This document shows positions 23,501 through 35,933 of a DNA stretch of 36,487 bases, piece by piece (the first letter of the stretch is position 1; the number at the start of each line of letters is the position of its first letter). The position numbers and the translations under genes are program-made. Origin of the DNA: Ichthyophthirius multifiliis (taxonomy: Eukaryota > Ciliophora > Oligohymenophorea > Hymenostomatida); the NCBI RefSeq assembly GCF_000220395.1, contig NW_004086442.1:1-36487 (forward strand). The letters are read 5' to 3'. The notes under the pieces were generated by a model, which worked only from the letters and a program-made list of their open reading frames with translations, ran no database searches and was not told the DNA's origin.

Positions 23501-23666
23501 TAATTTTAAAAGAAAATAAAAATAATTCTTTAGTATGTAGTTGGCTATGAAAACTAAAAATATTTAAATAAGAAGTAAAAGAGAGAGTCCGCATTCTCCA
23601 ACGAATTTCGAAAGTTAATTTATTGAAAATTAAAGTGATAAGGTTTCTAATGCAGTGTCTTTTTGA
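20558..23666 (+). CDS. Voltage-gated-type K+ channel with cyclic nucleotide-binding-like domain and CCHC knuckle
   Basis: Six exons (20558-20835, 20908-20995, 21061-21667, 21732-22528, 22570-22710, 22752-23666) give 941 aa. A polar N-terminus precedes the membrane region, from about residue 220 (SSVVVVVWHIIILFILLI, S1; RLLPIAAFSIEILLTF, S2). The S5 segment is LIFSVAHYFGCLFHFIG, the pore is YYAFITMNTVGYGDICPTT with the K+ filter TVGYGD, and S6 is FVIVMTLISCGVFGYAIN. A C-linker and cNMP-binding fold follow (FVIKGEVELYV, FFGHIEFL), then a C-x2-C-x4-H-x4-C knuckle (CLSCEQFTHQITDC, about 658-671) and a long polar tail. The FGE glutamate that contacts cyclic nucleotide is His here. The S4 region (QISQRFQTIFELL) has few positive charges. 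Ciliates have large families of such channels controlling membrane potential and swimming. It starts only 83 bp after the WD40 gene ends. Confidence 0.88.
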
Positions 23667-24030
23667 TATTTTTTTTATAAAAGAATTATTTTTTATTTAA
23701 TTTTTTTTAAAATTTTTACTTTTATTAAAAAAAGTTTATTTAGCTTTTTATATTTATAATTTTTTTTTTAAAAAAAAAAGTTTATAATAATACTAATAAT
23801 ACTTTTACTTTTAAGTATTTTTTTTTTGTTAATATTTATCATCAAATATATTATAAAGCTACCAATAAAATATCAAGAAATCTTAAAATTAATATAAAAG
23901 CCAAAAAATTATTTTATAATAAAAAGTAAATTATTTTCCTTTATAAATAAAAAAAATCTCTCCAAAAAAAAAAAAAAATTTGATTAAAAAAAAAACACCT
24001 TAGAAAATTAAGAAAACAAAAAAATAAATA
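23667..24030. other. AT-rich spacer upstream of the CDPK gene
   Basis: About 360 bp between the channel stop codon and the CDPK start, with long A and T runs (T-rich first half, A-rich second half). It must contain the channel 3' UTR and the CDPK promoter. No specific motif is recognisable. Confidence 0.5.
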
Positions 24031-25661
<1,631 letters not shown>

Positions 25662-27131
25662 TTTTTTTGTTTTTTTGTATTTTTATTTATACTGTGAAAA
25701 TATATATATTAAATCTAAATGATAATATTTTATTAATCTCAGCATTTGTGTGCTTTTATATAGGTTTTTTTTTTATATATATAAATTATTATTTATATCA
25801 ATGTTTTCAATATTTTTAAGAAAAATAAAATATTAATAAATATATAATTTTTCTAAATTATTTTTATATATAATATATATTTTTAAAATTTGTTTAGTTT
25901 TTATAAAATAAATTATGATTAAAATTAAATTATCTTTTATATAATTAGTCAAACTATATGAATTTTATAAATTAAATTAATGATTTTATAAATTTTAAGA
26001 GTAAATAGCTTAATAAGAGAAACCAAATATTTATATATTTTGTATTTTTGATAAAAATGTATGAATAGTTTTACATTGCTTAGTAAAAATAATAATAATT
26101 TTAATATTAAATTCTAAACCAATAATTAATATTTAAAATTATGAAAATCATTCTGAATAAAATAATAATAATAATATATATATATATATATTATTAACTA
26201 TTATTATGGATTTTTCTGTTATTTTTTAAAAAAAACTTAGAACATAAAACATTTTTTTTCGTCTTTTTTTTTAATTGTGTTTTTTAATACAAAAAAAATA
26301 CAAAAAACGATATTAAAATGCAATATATATATGAATTACATATAAATTATTTTAATTTGAATAATTTTGTCAACGTTTTTTAATTTATGGCTTTTCAAAA
26401 TACTAAAAAAATAAATACCCATTGTGTATTATGATTCTCTTTAAACTAAAAGTAATTTTTATAAATAATCATTATTTATTGATTATTAATTTGAAAAAAT
26501 GTAAAAATAACACAAAAAATAGATAAATAATTTTAATTAAATAGAAGTTTGTAATTTTAAAAACTAAACATTCAATATATATAAATGTGTTTGAATTAGT
26601 TTTTTTAATTTTAATCATATATAAATATTTTAAAAGTTTAATATAATAAATATGTAAATAAAATATTTTTATATAGTTAATTTATAAAAATAAAAAAATT
26701 AACAAAAGGTAAATAATTTAAAATATATTTATAAATATAATATTAGTAATAAATACAATAATAATGTTAAAATATATTTATAAATATAATATTAGTAATA
26801 AATACAATAATAATGATATTATTTATACATAAATAAATCAGTAAAGATTTAATAATAAATTTATTAAAGAATTTAAAATAAAATTTTTATGAAATTAAAA
26901 CAATAATTTATTTAAAATAATTATTTATTTTATGCTAAATTTAAAACATAATTTTGTTAAAAAAATAAAAGTAAATAAATAAAAAAGAGTTAATGATAAA
27001 TAAATAAATAAAAAAATTAAAAAAAAAAAAAAAAAAAACAAAACAAATAAAAATTTAACAAATAATAAATAATTCAAAAAAGAAAAAAAAAGAAAAATAC
27101 ATATATATATAAGAACTCTCAAAATAAAAAC
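25662..27131. other. 1.47-kb AT-rich gap
   Basis: Between the CDPK gene and a coiled-coil gene. It holds poly-A/T, TA dinucleotide tracts (near 26175) and a 49-bp perfect-to-near-perfect tandem duplication listed separately. A minus-strand frame at 26925-27122 is Phe/Leu-rich translation of A-tracts and is not a gene. I see no other feature. Confidence 0.5.
26718..26815. repeat. 49-bp tandem duplication (two copies)
   Basis: Copies at 26718-26766 and 26767-26815 are identical apart from the last bases. The unit begins TTAAAATATATTTATAAATA and ends with AATACAATAATAATG. It is non-coding and looks like a recent local slippage or duplication in AT-rich intergenic DNA. Confidence 0.85.
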
Positions 27132-28040
27132 ATGTAATAAAGTAAATCTAATAGTAGTAGTAGTAGTAACCTAAATCTCCAACAAACTTTTTATAAATAA
27201 TTGGATTTAAAATCTTTTACCCAATCGTAGTTTTAATAAAGACCTCCAAAACAAGAGCCAATAATAATGGAAAATAACAGTAGTGGAATAAAAATGAATA
27301 ATATGCACGAAGGTTCATAAAATTAATCTAGGAGATTTTCTTTATTTTCAAAAAGTTCTTTTGCTACATCGGCTAGTTTTTTATTTAGAAGTAGTGGCTT
27401 TCATTTAAAAAATAACAAAAGTGTACCTAAAATAGATATTTGTAATATATTTAAGAAAAAAGCATATTTATATTTGGATGAAGGATTAGCTAATACATTC
27501 GATGATTTATTAGAAAAAGGGTACTCCATGGTAAACTAAAAAAAATAAGAAAGAGATATATATAAAGAATAAGAAGAAGGAATGAGATAAGAAGTTAAAA
27601 TAATCGAAAAAGACATAGTTCCATTAATAAATTAAGCAAATAAATTAGAAGAATAAATATAATATTAATAAGAATCTAATAGTAAATATGAAGATGAGAT
27701 TTAATAATTAAAAAAAGAACTTTTTAATCTTAAAGATTGTATAGAAAAAAGAAATGAGGAAATCTTAAATAATCATAATAATTTAATTAATACTATAAAA
27801 AATTCAGAAATACTTAATAATGAAATTAGATCTTAAATTAATATTAATAAAGCTAATCATAAATAATTAACTAATTAATTAGTAAATGCTAAAAAAGTAA
27901 AAGAATAAGAATAAATTTTACTTGTTAATAAACTTAATGAGCTTAAAAAATAATATGAAGATAAAAAATTAGCTTAAGCAGATAAATTAAGAAAAATGGA
28001 AAATAAATCTAAAATGTATTTAGGGATTCTTAAACATTGA
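27132..28040 (+). CDS. Coiled-coil protein of unknown function
   Basis: Intronless, 302 aa. It begins MQQSKSNSSSSSNLNLQQTF. Residues 1-75 are polar, Ser- and Gln-rich. A more hydrophobic patch follows (FSLFSKSSFATSASFLFRSS), then a segment with conserved look (VPKIDICNIFKKKAYLYLDE, FDDLLEKGYSM). From about residue 135 to the end it is a long coiled coil (EKDIVPLINQANKLEEQ, LKKELFNLKDCIEKRNEE). The tail KMENKSKMYLGILKH is compact. I do not recognise a family. It is convergent with the COG8-like gene (358 bp apart). Confidence 0.65.
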
Positions 28041-28398
28041 TTCGTTTTTTTTTTATTATTTTATTCTTTTTAAGAAAAATATAGTTTTCTTTTTTATATA
28101 TTCTTTTTTTATATATATTAATAATAGATTATTATCATATTAAAACATTTTTTTATTTTATTATTTATAAATAAATAGTAGTATTTATTTTTTATTTTCA
28201 AAAATACTGACTAATATTTATAAAATATTACTTTTAAAAGAATTATTATAAAAATTATACCATAAAAAAAAAAAATACTTTAAAAATAAATTCAATAAAG
28301 TTAAAATAATAAAATAATCATTAAATAATTTCATATTAATAAATTTTTAATTAATAAAATAAAAATATAGATATAAAATAAAACTTATATATCATATA
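28041..28398. other. AT-rich spacer between convergent genes
   Basis: Lies tail to tail between the plus-strand coiled-coil gene and the minus-strand COG8-like gene, so it must hold both 3' ends. It contains only A/T-rich tracts; I see no polyadenylation or structural motif I can defend. Confidence 0.5.
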
Positions 28399-29749
28399 TC
28401 ATATTTCATTTTTTATTTTATTAATGAATTACTAAATTAAAATTTAATTATTATTATTTCTCTTTTGCATTTATAAAAAATCATTTTCAATAGTTTAATA
28501 GAATTAATCAATATATTATTCTTATTTATGTTTTTCCTAAACGTTAATTTATATGAAGAGTTTATAAGATTTAACATTATAAATAATAATAGATATAGAT
28601 TCTTTATCCAACGATTTATTTTCTTTAAAATCTTCAATTATTTAAAACAATTTATTTTAATATCTAACATAGACGAATATTTTTTAAAGAAAAGTTTCTG
28701 TCTAGTAAGATATTTAAAATTATTTTACTGCCCCCAAAAGCATATAATTTTACAAAGGTTATGAATACTAGAATAACTTAGTTTTAATTTCATTAAGTTT
28801 TATAGGTTTAATTTTATCAAGTAAATCTATTAAACATGATTTAAGTTTATTTGTGAATTAAAGTAATTAAATTTATTATTTTTCCTTAAAATATTAATTG
28901 ATTTCTTGAATAAAAAGAATACTTTTACTAAGTGCTCTGCTGTATATTTCCAAAAGATTAGCCACATATTAACTTTGAATTAATTAAAATTTATTTTTAT
29001 CTAATTTTTTTTTAAAATATTTAATAAAATGTGCCTAAAAAATCTCATATAAATATTCATCTCTATTATTATTAATATTTTTTCCAAAATCAATAAAAAA
29101 TCTCAATAATTTTTCTCTTTTGGCACTAGTAAAATTTTAAAATAAAATATTGCATAAAACCGACCTATATTTCTTCATAATTTCAGAAAATATTTTATGT
29201 AAATTCTTATTTTATATATTTGCCTAAATTAAACTTTCTAGCCAATGTAAAAGTTAGCTCAATTAATCGTATTGCTCTTCTTTTAAACATTTCTATATAA
29301 CATTTTCTATTTCGAATATTTCCATATAATCACCTTCTTATTAACATTTTTTTAATTTTTCGAAAATTGTTTATTTTTCTAAACTTTATATAATATAAAT
29401 ATATATATTTATTTTATTTTTTTAAGTATCATAATTTTTATTTTAACTTTGATTAAATATTTGATGATTCTTTAAATTATTATAAACTTTTTAAAAATTG
29501 TTATGATTTATTTGATGTTTGTATTTTATTTAGTTCTTATTATAATTTTATTGCTGATTCCTAACTTTTTACATAGTCATTTAAATTAGTACTTAACATT
29601 TTTTTCATTTCATATCGATTTTTCGCTATTTCACTTTTTACTAATTCTAAATGATTTCCAATATTTTCGTATGGACTATTTAATACTTCTTGCCAAAATT
29701 TATCGTCTTTTTTTTCTTTTAAAATTGTTATATATTATTATTCAGTCAT
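28399..29749 (-). CDS. COG8: COG8-like subunit of the conserved oligomeric Golgi complex
   Basis: Two exons (29749-29448, 29383-28399) give 428 aa. The N-terminal half is coiled coil (FWQEVLNSPYENIGNHLELV, KSEIAKNRYEMKKML), like the leading helical region of COG subunits. The segment GDYMEIFEIENVIQKCLKEE, then QYDQLSQLLHWLESLI and HKIFSEIMKKYRSVLCNIL, lines up with the COG8 region LLEIPQLMDTCVRNGYYEEA followed by its valine/leucine-rich helices. COG8 belongs to lobe B of the COG tether, which acts in retrograde intra-Golgi vesicle capture. The protein is shorter than typical animal COG8 (about 600 aa). The assignment rests on pattern, not a scored alignment, and another Dor1- or COG-type subunit remains possible. 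The 64-nt intron is AT-rich. Divergent from STOML2, 225 bp apart. Confidence 0.6.
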
Positions 29750-29974
29750 TAGTATATATTTTTTTTATTTTTTTATAAAGATATATTATTTATTTTTAAA
29801 TTATAAATTAACTATTAAAATATATTTTATTTTTCTTAAAATTAAAAGAAAAAAATAAACATAAGTATATATATATACAAATAAAAAAAAATATCTTAAT
29901 AAAAAAATAATATATAAATAGTTTGATAATTTTTTTTTTTTTAACAAATAAAAAAATATAAAAAGAAAAATCAA

Positions 29975-31128
29975 ATGAAATTTTTCACAATAGTATACGA
30001 AAAAACGGCTAAAGTAGTTGAACGTTTTGGAAGATACCATAAAACCTTGCACCCTGGCTTTCATTTTTTAATACCAGTAATGGACAAAATATCATACATC
30101 CATTCTTTAAAAGAAGAGATTATAACAGTAGAAAACCAACAAGCAATAACAAAGGATAATGTAACAGTATTAATAGGAGGAAGTTTATTTATTTAAATAG
30201 ATGATCCTTTTAAAGCTTCATATAATATAGAAAGGCCTTTATAAGCAGTAAGACTTTTAGCTTTGACAGTATTAAGAAGTGAAATAGGTAAAATGAAATT
30301 AGATACTTTGTTTTAAGAAAGAGCCGAAATAAGTAAATCTATAAATTTGGCAGTGAATAATGCATCAAATGGATGGGGAATAAAATGCTTGAGGTAATTA
30401 TTAAAATTATACATATATATATATTAACAAAAAATAAAAGATATGAAATTTTATAAATAGATCCACCTTAAGAAATTAAAAATAGTATGTAATTAGAAGC
30501 TGAAGCTGAGAGATTAAAAAGAAGAGAAATAGTGATTTCTGAAGGATAATAAATATCTGAAATAAACCAAGCAGAAGGACAAAATATTTCTTATATAAAA
30601 AGAGCTGAAGGAGATGCTGAAAGTATCGAAATTATAAGCAAAAAAGAGTCAGAAGCTTTATAATAAATAGGAAATTCCTATAAAAATGTTAAAAATAAAA
30701 ATAGCATTTAGTATATTTTATTACATAACTACTTAAAAAATTATGAATAAACTTTAAAAACTAGCAATGTTATTATAGCTCCTGAAAGTTAAAAAAACGG
30801 AAATGGAAATGATCTTATTACTGTCGCCGCTATGCTAATGATGAATAATTAAAATGGAGGAAAATAAGTCAATTAAAATATTCAAGATTATTTAGAAAAT
30901 TATAATAAGAATTTTCTTAATAATAGAGAAAAAAGTAGTCAATAATAAATAAAAGATAATAATGGTGATAATATTAATTTAGATCCTGTTGAATATTAAG
31001 AATTGATAAAAAAAATGTAATATTATGATGATCCTTTACTTTATTCTTCTGATGATGAGAAAAAGAAAAGGAAAAGTGAAGAAGCTAAAAATGAAAACAA
31101 AAAAGATAATTTAATTAGTTAATTTTGA
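29975..31128 (+). CDS. STOML2: Stomatin-like protein 2 (SPFH domain)
   Basis: Two exons (29975-30393, 30441-31128) give 368 aa. The SPFH/band-7 domain is clear: KVVERFGRYHKTLHPGFHFL, IPVMDKISYIHSLKEEIITV, QAITKDNVTVLIGG, DDPFKASYNIERPLQAVRLL, LRSEIGKMKLDTLFQERAEI and the GWGIKCLRYEILQIDPP block. A coiled coil follows (EAEAERLKRREIVISEGQQI). SLP-2 proteins form scaffolds on the inner mitochondrial membrane with prohibitins and cardiolipin. No mitochondrial presequence is visible, since the frame starts directly at the domain with MKFFTIVYEKTA; the first exon may therefore lack an upstream part or import may use an internal signal. The Gln/Asn- and charge-rich tail from about 265 to 368 is longer than in animals. 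The 47-nt intron falls inside LR-YEI. Confidence 0.9.
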
Positions 31129-31543
31129 TTTTTTTTTAAAAAATATCTTTTTTTGTAATTATTATATTTTGTTTTTTTATTTTTCTTTTAATTTTTTTTT
31201 TTTTTATTTCTGTAGATTGATATATATATATATATATTAAATAGTTTATATTAATAAAAAATTATATATTAATTTATATATATTAATTTTTAATATATAA
31301 TAATTAAAATATCAAATAAATAAATATTATTAATTTTAATTTAAATAATTTTTAAAAATTTTCAAAAAAAACAAAAAATTAGATTTATTTAATTTAAAAT
31401 TTTATTAAAAATAAAAAATATTTTAGGAAGAAAAAAATAAATAAATATATTTATATATAGATTTATAATATTTATTATTTTATATAATATAAATTAAATA
31501 AATAAAAATAATATATAATAAATAAAAAAAACTCACATTAAAA
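31129..31543. other. AT-rich spacer upstream of CCT2
   Basis: About 415 bp with T-rich, TA-repeat and A-rich tracts between STOML2 and CCT2. It should include the STOML2 3' UTR and the CCT2 promoter. No recognisable motif. Confidence 0.5.
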
Positions 31544-33397
31544 ATGGATATGGTCGGAGTAAGACAATATTATTAAATAACAAAAAAACTTAAAAAATTT
31601 AAAATAAATAGAATGTACTTCCTCAAGTACTAAAAAACGAGGCATCAGAAGAAAAAGGAGAAATGGCTAGGCTCGTAATGAAAAAAAATATATACTTACA
31701 TATTTAATAATAAAAAAAAGTCATCTTTTGTTGGAGCTATTGCTGTAGCAGATTTAGTCAAAACAACATTAGGTCCTAAAGGAATGGTATATAAAAAAAA
31801 ATATAAAAAAAAAAAATATAAAAAAAAGGATAAAATTTTACGTCCGACTGGTCCTGGTCCTTAATCATAAAATATAACAGTAACAAACGACGGAGCGACA
31901 ATATTAAAATCTATGTATATAGATAACCCAGCTGCTAAAATCTTAATTGAAATATCAAAGACATAAGATGAAGAAGTAGGAGATGGTACAACCACAGTTG
32001 CAGTTTTCGCTGGAGAACTATTAAGAGAAGGTGAGAAATTAATTAACTAAAAAATCCATCCTTAACATATAATAAATGGATGGAGAAAAGCCAGAGATGC
32101 TGCCCAATATACATTGAATAAGATTGCTAGAGATAATTCCACAAACGAAACCAAATTTAGAGAAGATCTTTTAAATATTGCCAGAACTACCCTTTCTTCG
32201 AAACTCTTGACTTAAGATAAAGAACATTTTGCTCGTTTAGCTGTCGAAGCTGTTTTGAGACTTAAAGGTTCTGCAAATCTTGACTAAATCCAAGTAATTA
32301 AAAAATCAGGTGGATCCATTAAAGACTCTTATTTAGCTGATGGGCTTATTTTAGAAAAACAAATCACTGTAGGATGTCCTAAAAGAATTGAAAATGCTAA
32401 GTAATAAAAAAAATTAATATTAAATTAAAAAAATAACTTATATATAGAATTCTCGTAGCTAACACTCCCATGGATTACGATAAAATAAAAATATACGGAA
32501 CTAAAGTAAAAGTAGAAAGTATGGACAAAGTAGCTGAAATCGAAGCTGCTGAAAAAGAAAAAATGAAAAACAAAGTCGATAAAATCCTCTCATATGAACC
32601 TACAGTATTCATAAACAGACAACTTATATATAATTATCCAGAACAAATGTTAGCTGACAAAGGCATCATGGTAATTGAACATGCTGATTTTGATGGAATT
32701 GAACGTTTAGCAGCCGCTACTGGTGCTGAAATCCTTTCCACATTCGATAGTCCTGAAAGATCTGAATAAATAATGGGTAAATGTAAACTTATATAAGAAA
32801 TAATGATTGGAGAAGATAAATTTGTATAATTCTCAGGATGTTAAAGAGGTGAAGCTTGCACTATTATACTCAGAGGTGCCTCCTCTCATATAATTGATGA
32901 AGCTGAAAGATCTCTTCATGATGCTTTATGTGTATTAGTTACTACTGTTAAAAATTCAAAGGTAGTCTACGGAGGTGGAAATTCTGAAATTTAAATGTCC
33001 TTAGCCGTAGATCTTTTAACTTAAAAAGTTAAAGGAAAATAAGCTCTTGCTATTGAAGCTTATGCTAAAGCCCTTAGATAATTGCCTACTATTATTGCAG
33101 ATAATGGAGGCTATGATGCTGCTGATCTTGTTTAAACTTTAAAAGTAGAAATCTCAGAAGGAAAAACTTCTATGGGATTAGATATGATGAATGGTGGAGT
33201 CGAAGATATGGAAAAATTGGGAGTTACAGTAATTAAATATTTATTATTTTTTTTGTATAATTTTATTTTTTTAATAAATTAAGGAATGTTTAAGAGTTAA
33301 AGAATAAGCTCTTTTATCAGCTTCTGAAGCTGCAGAACTTATTTTAAGAGTAGATAGTATTATTAGAGCTGCTCCTAGATAAAGAAATAGAATGTGA
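31544..33397 (+). CDS. CCT2: T-complex chaperonin subunit beta (CCT2)
   Basis: Six exons (31544-31558, 31612-31674, 31721-31786, 31829-32400, 32448-33228, 33284-33397) give 536 aa. Group II chaperonin motifs are all present: [13 protein letters not shown] (nucleotide loop), [19 protein letters not shown] (catalytic GDGTT), and the beta-specific runs [26 protein letters not shown] and HDALCVL. It is one of eight subunits of the TRiC/CCT ring that folds actin and tubulin, much needed for ciliary assembly. The first exon encodes only MDMVG. The C-terminus ends [13 protein letters not shown], lacking the DHHPC-like tail of animal CCT2. Its codons use more G/C at third positions than neighbours, as expected for a highly expressed gene. 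Introns are 42-55 nt. Convergent with the OXR1-like gene. Confidence 0.96.
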
Positions 33398-33651
33398 GCG
33401 TATTCGAATTTAATTTGTTTTCTTTTTATTTTTTTTAATAAAAAATATTTAAAAAAAAAATATATTATTTTTTATATAGTTATAGTTATGTTTTATTGGA
33501 TTTTTTTTTATTTCAAATAAATAAAATAATTCATATTTTTAACTTTTTTTTTATTAATTAAATTTTTTATTTTATATTTAAAAACCTTAAAACACATATT
33601 TAATTTATTTTATAAAAAAATATTTCATTTACTACTTTTTTATAAGAAATA

Positions 33652-35933
33652 TCACATATCTAATCCTAAAATCTTTATATATATATAACAAAAATATTTA
33701 ATTAAATATGTCTTATATATATATATAAAATGTTATTACTTCCAATTTTTTTATTTTAAAAGTATTTTTATTTGTTGAAACTAATAATTCATTATCATAA
33801 GTTTAACATTAATTAGTTTATCCTTTAAATAGATCTTTTTATATGTATAGTCCGAATTTTTCCTCACCACATCCAACACCTAAACCTTCTGAATCAGAAA
33901 ACATATAATGCTCATTTATTCCTGTAGATTTATAGCATTAAATTACATCATCTTAGAATTTGAAAAGGAAGCATTCTCCTGTTCCATAAAATTTTGTTGA
34001 TATTTATATAGGATCACTTAAATATGACCCTAAAATATCACCAGCAAAAGTTTAAATTATTAAAATACAAGGACTTTCGTCTTAAACATTTCTATAAAGT
34101 CTAAAAAAAAGAATATCATTATAATTTTTTAAATAAGAAATCAATTTTTTTACGTATTTAAACTGGTTCCATGTAAATCTAAAGAATATAGAATTTTCCA
34201 ATTTGTAAATTAAAACATACATGGTATTTCTTATAATATCTATTTATTTATTTTTTTAAAAAAAGTTATAAATACATTTATATATTTATTTATTTCTGAC
34301 AAAAGAAAATTTTTCAATAGATAAAATTTAAGAATTATCCTTTAATTTTGGAACAAATTATATGCTTTATAATTTTTCTTTTTATTTAAAAAAAAATTAA
34401 ATTATTTATAAAAATGATATTTTTACTTTCTTTTTTTTACAGTTTTTATTGATTTTCACAAACATTTGATTATGTTGTTTATATTATATTTTCATATAAA
34501 ATATCAAAAAAAGGTACTTCAGTATTATTTTCATAAAAATTACTATCATTATCTTCTTAGCTTTCTTATTATTATTGTTAATTATTTTTTTCTACATTCA
34601 TATTTATTATTTAGGCTAAACTTTTGACAATATTATGTTAATCTTGGCTTGAAATTAATTATCCTTCATTATTTTTTACATAAAGTTTGAAAAAAACAGT
34701 CGAAATTGATTTTTTTTATTTCTTTAGTTCTTTAAGTCTATCTTTATATTTTTTATAAATATCTTTATTTCCAATATGACTTAAACAAATTTCCAAAACA
34801 TAATCATTATTCAATTATTTTACATCTTATTCTTCTTTCAAATTAAAAATTTAATAATTTTTATTCACAACTAAACAAAAAGATTCATTAATATCTTTGA
34901 TATCTATACAAACAGAAAATTTATCAATTCTTTTTTCTTTTTAAAAAATAAATAATAACAATATATACATATAATATTTTATTTTTGTACTTTATAATTA
35001 ACTCATATTATTTGAATATGATAATGAAGGATCAAATCTTATTTATTTATCAGTTATTATAATGTTTCCCAAAATATTTCCTTGTTATGTACAATAATAA
35101 AAGTTTTCTATTTTTTTATTATAGTAAAAATAATAAGTTTTATATTAAAAAATAAAAATATTAATTACATTTTATTTCATTTTTATTTTAAATTTCTTAT
35201 GATAATTAAATAAATTCTTAGTTTTCTTATATTTTTTATTCCTCATCTTATACATCTTTTATAACATTTAATGTTAGTAAATTTTATTCGTTATTTTCTT
35301 TGACTTATTTAGTAGTTTTGATTACAGGTGATAAGCTTTTATCTGTAAAATCTCTAGAATTATTTTTACTAATTGTAAAAGATTTACTAAATTATATTTA
35401 AGCTGTTTCTTTTGGGACAGGAAATTTAAGTTACTTTTTTATTATTTTTTTAAATTAAATTAATTTTTTTTTTAAAAAAAAATATCCTTTTACTAATCCT
35501 GGAAATAATAAATCGGAAATACCATTAATCATTTTAATTTTAGCTTCTGAAATATTAAACTTTATTGATAAGCCTATTAGGGTATCTTAATTTGTTGTAG
35601 TATATGTTATATATTATTATTCTTCTTCTAATTAATTATTTTATTCAAGATGAAATTGATTATCGGCTGAACTTTTGCTGTGTTAGGTATTTTCTTAATT
35701 TCCATCTTAATATTCTTCTTCTGAATCTATTTGAATTATTTAGTTACTAAAATGAATAATATTTTTTATATAATTCTTAACACGAAATATTATTTAGTGA
35801 TTAAGTACACTTAGGATTTTTATTTTTATTTATTAATGGATTTAAATGCTTATTCGACTATATTTTATTAATTTATATTAAAAAAAAAATAGTTTACTTT
35901 AAACCCAAATGCATTTTTTAATGATGAAAACAT
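33652..35933 (-). CDS. LysM-GRAM-TLDc protein of the OXR1/NCOA7 family
   Basis: Ten exons on the minus strand (35933-35898, 35857-35784, 35746-35494, 35433-35169, 35107-34991, 34936-34427, 34377-34301, 34239-34154, 34100-33740, 33672-33652) give 599 aa. A LysM domain lies near residue 75-120 (YITYTTTNQDTLIGLSIKFN, SDLLFPG, LKFPVP). A GRAM-like segment is NILGNIIITDKQIRFDPSL near 215-235. The C-terminal TLDc domain starts at WKILYSLDLHGTSLNTLYRN and continues with GDILGSYL, STKFYGTGECFLFKF, FSDSEGLGVGCGEEKFGLYI and FKIKKLE. This is the OXR1/NCOA7 architecture; TLDc proteins bind the V-ATPase and are linked to oxidative-stress resistance. The last exon encodes only ILGLDM-stop, matching the TLDc end. 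The donor GTCAGA at 34300 and the 37-nt intron at 35747-35783 are the weakest junctions. Confidence 0.85.

Noticed and set aside
26925-27122. 65-aa minus-strand Phe/Leu-rich frame
   Set aside because: A direct product of poly-A and AAAT tracts upstream of the coiled-coil gene; no domain, no conservation expected.
29801-30064. 87-aa minus-strand frame over the STOML2 start
   Set aside because: Antisense to the SPFH domain; the rest is Phe/Leu/Tyr-rich translation of A-tracts.
33840-34110. Plus-strand frame with MYSPNFSSPHPTPKPSESEN
   Set aside because: It looks protein-like because it is antisense to the well-coded TLDc domain of the minus-strand gene.
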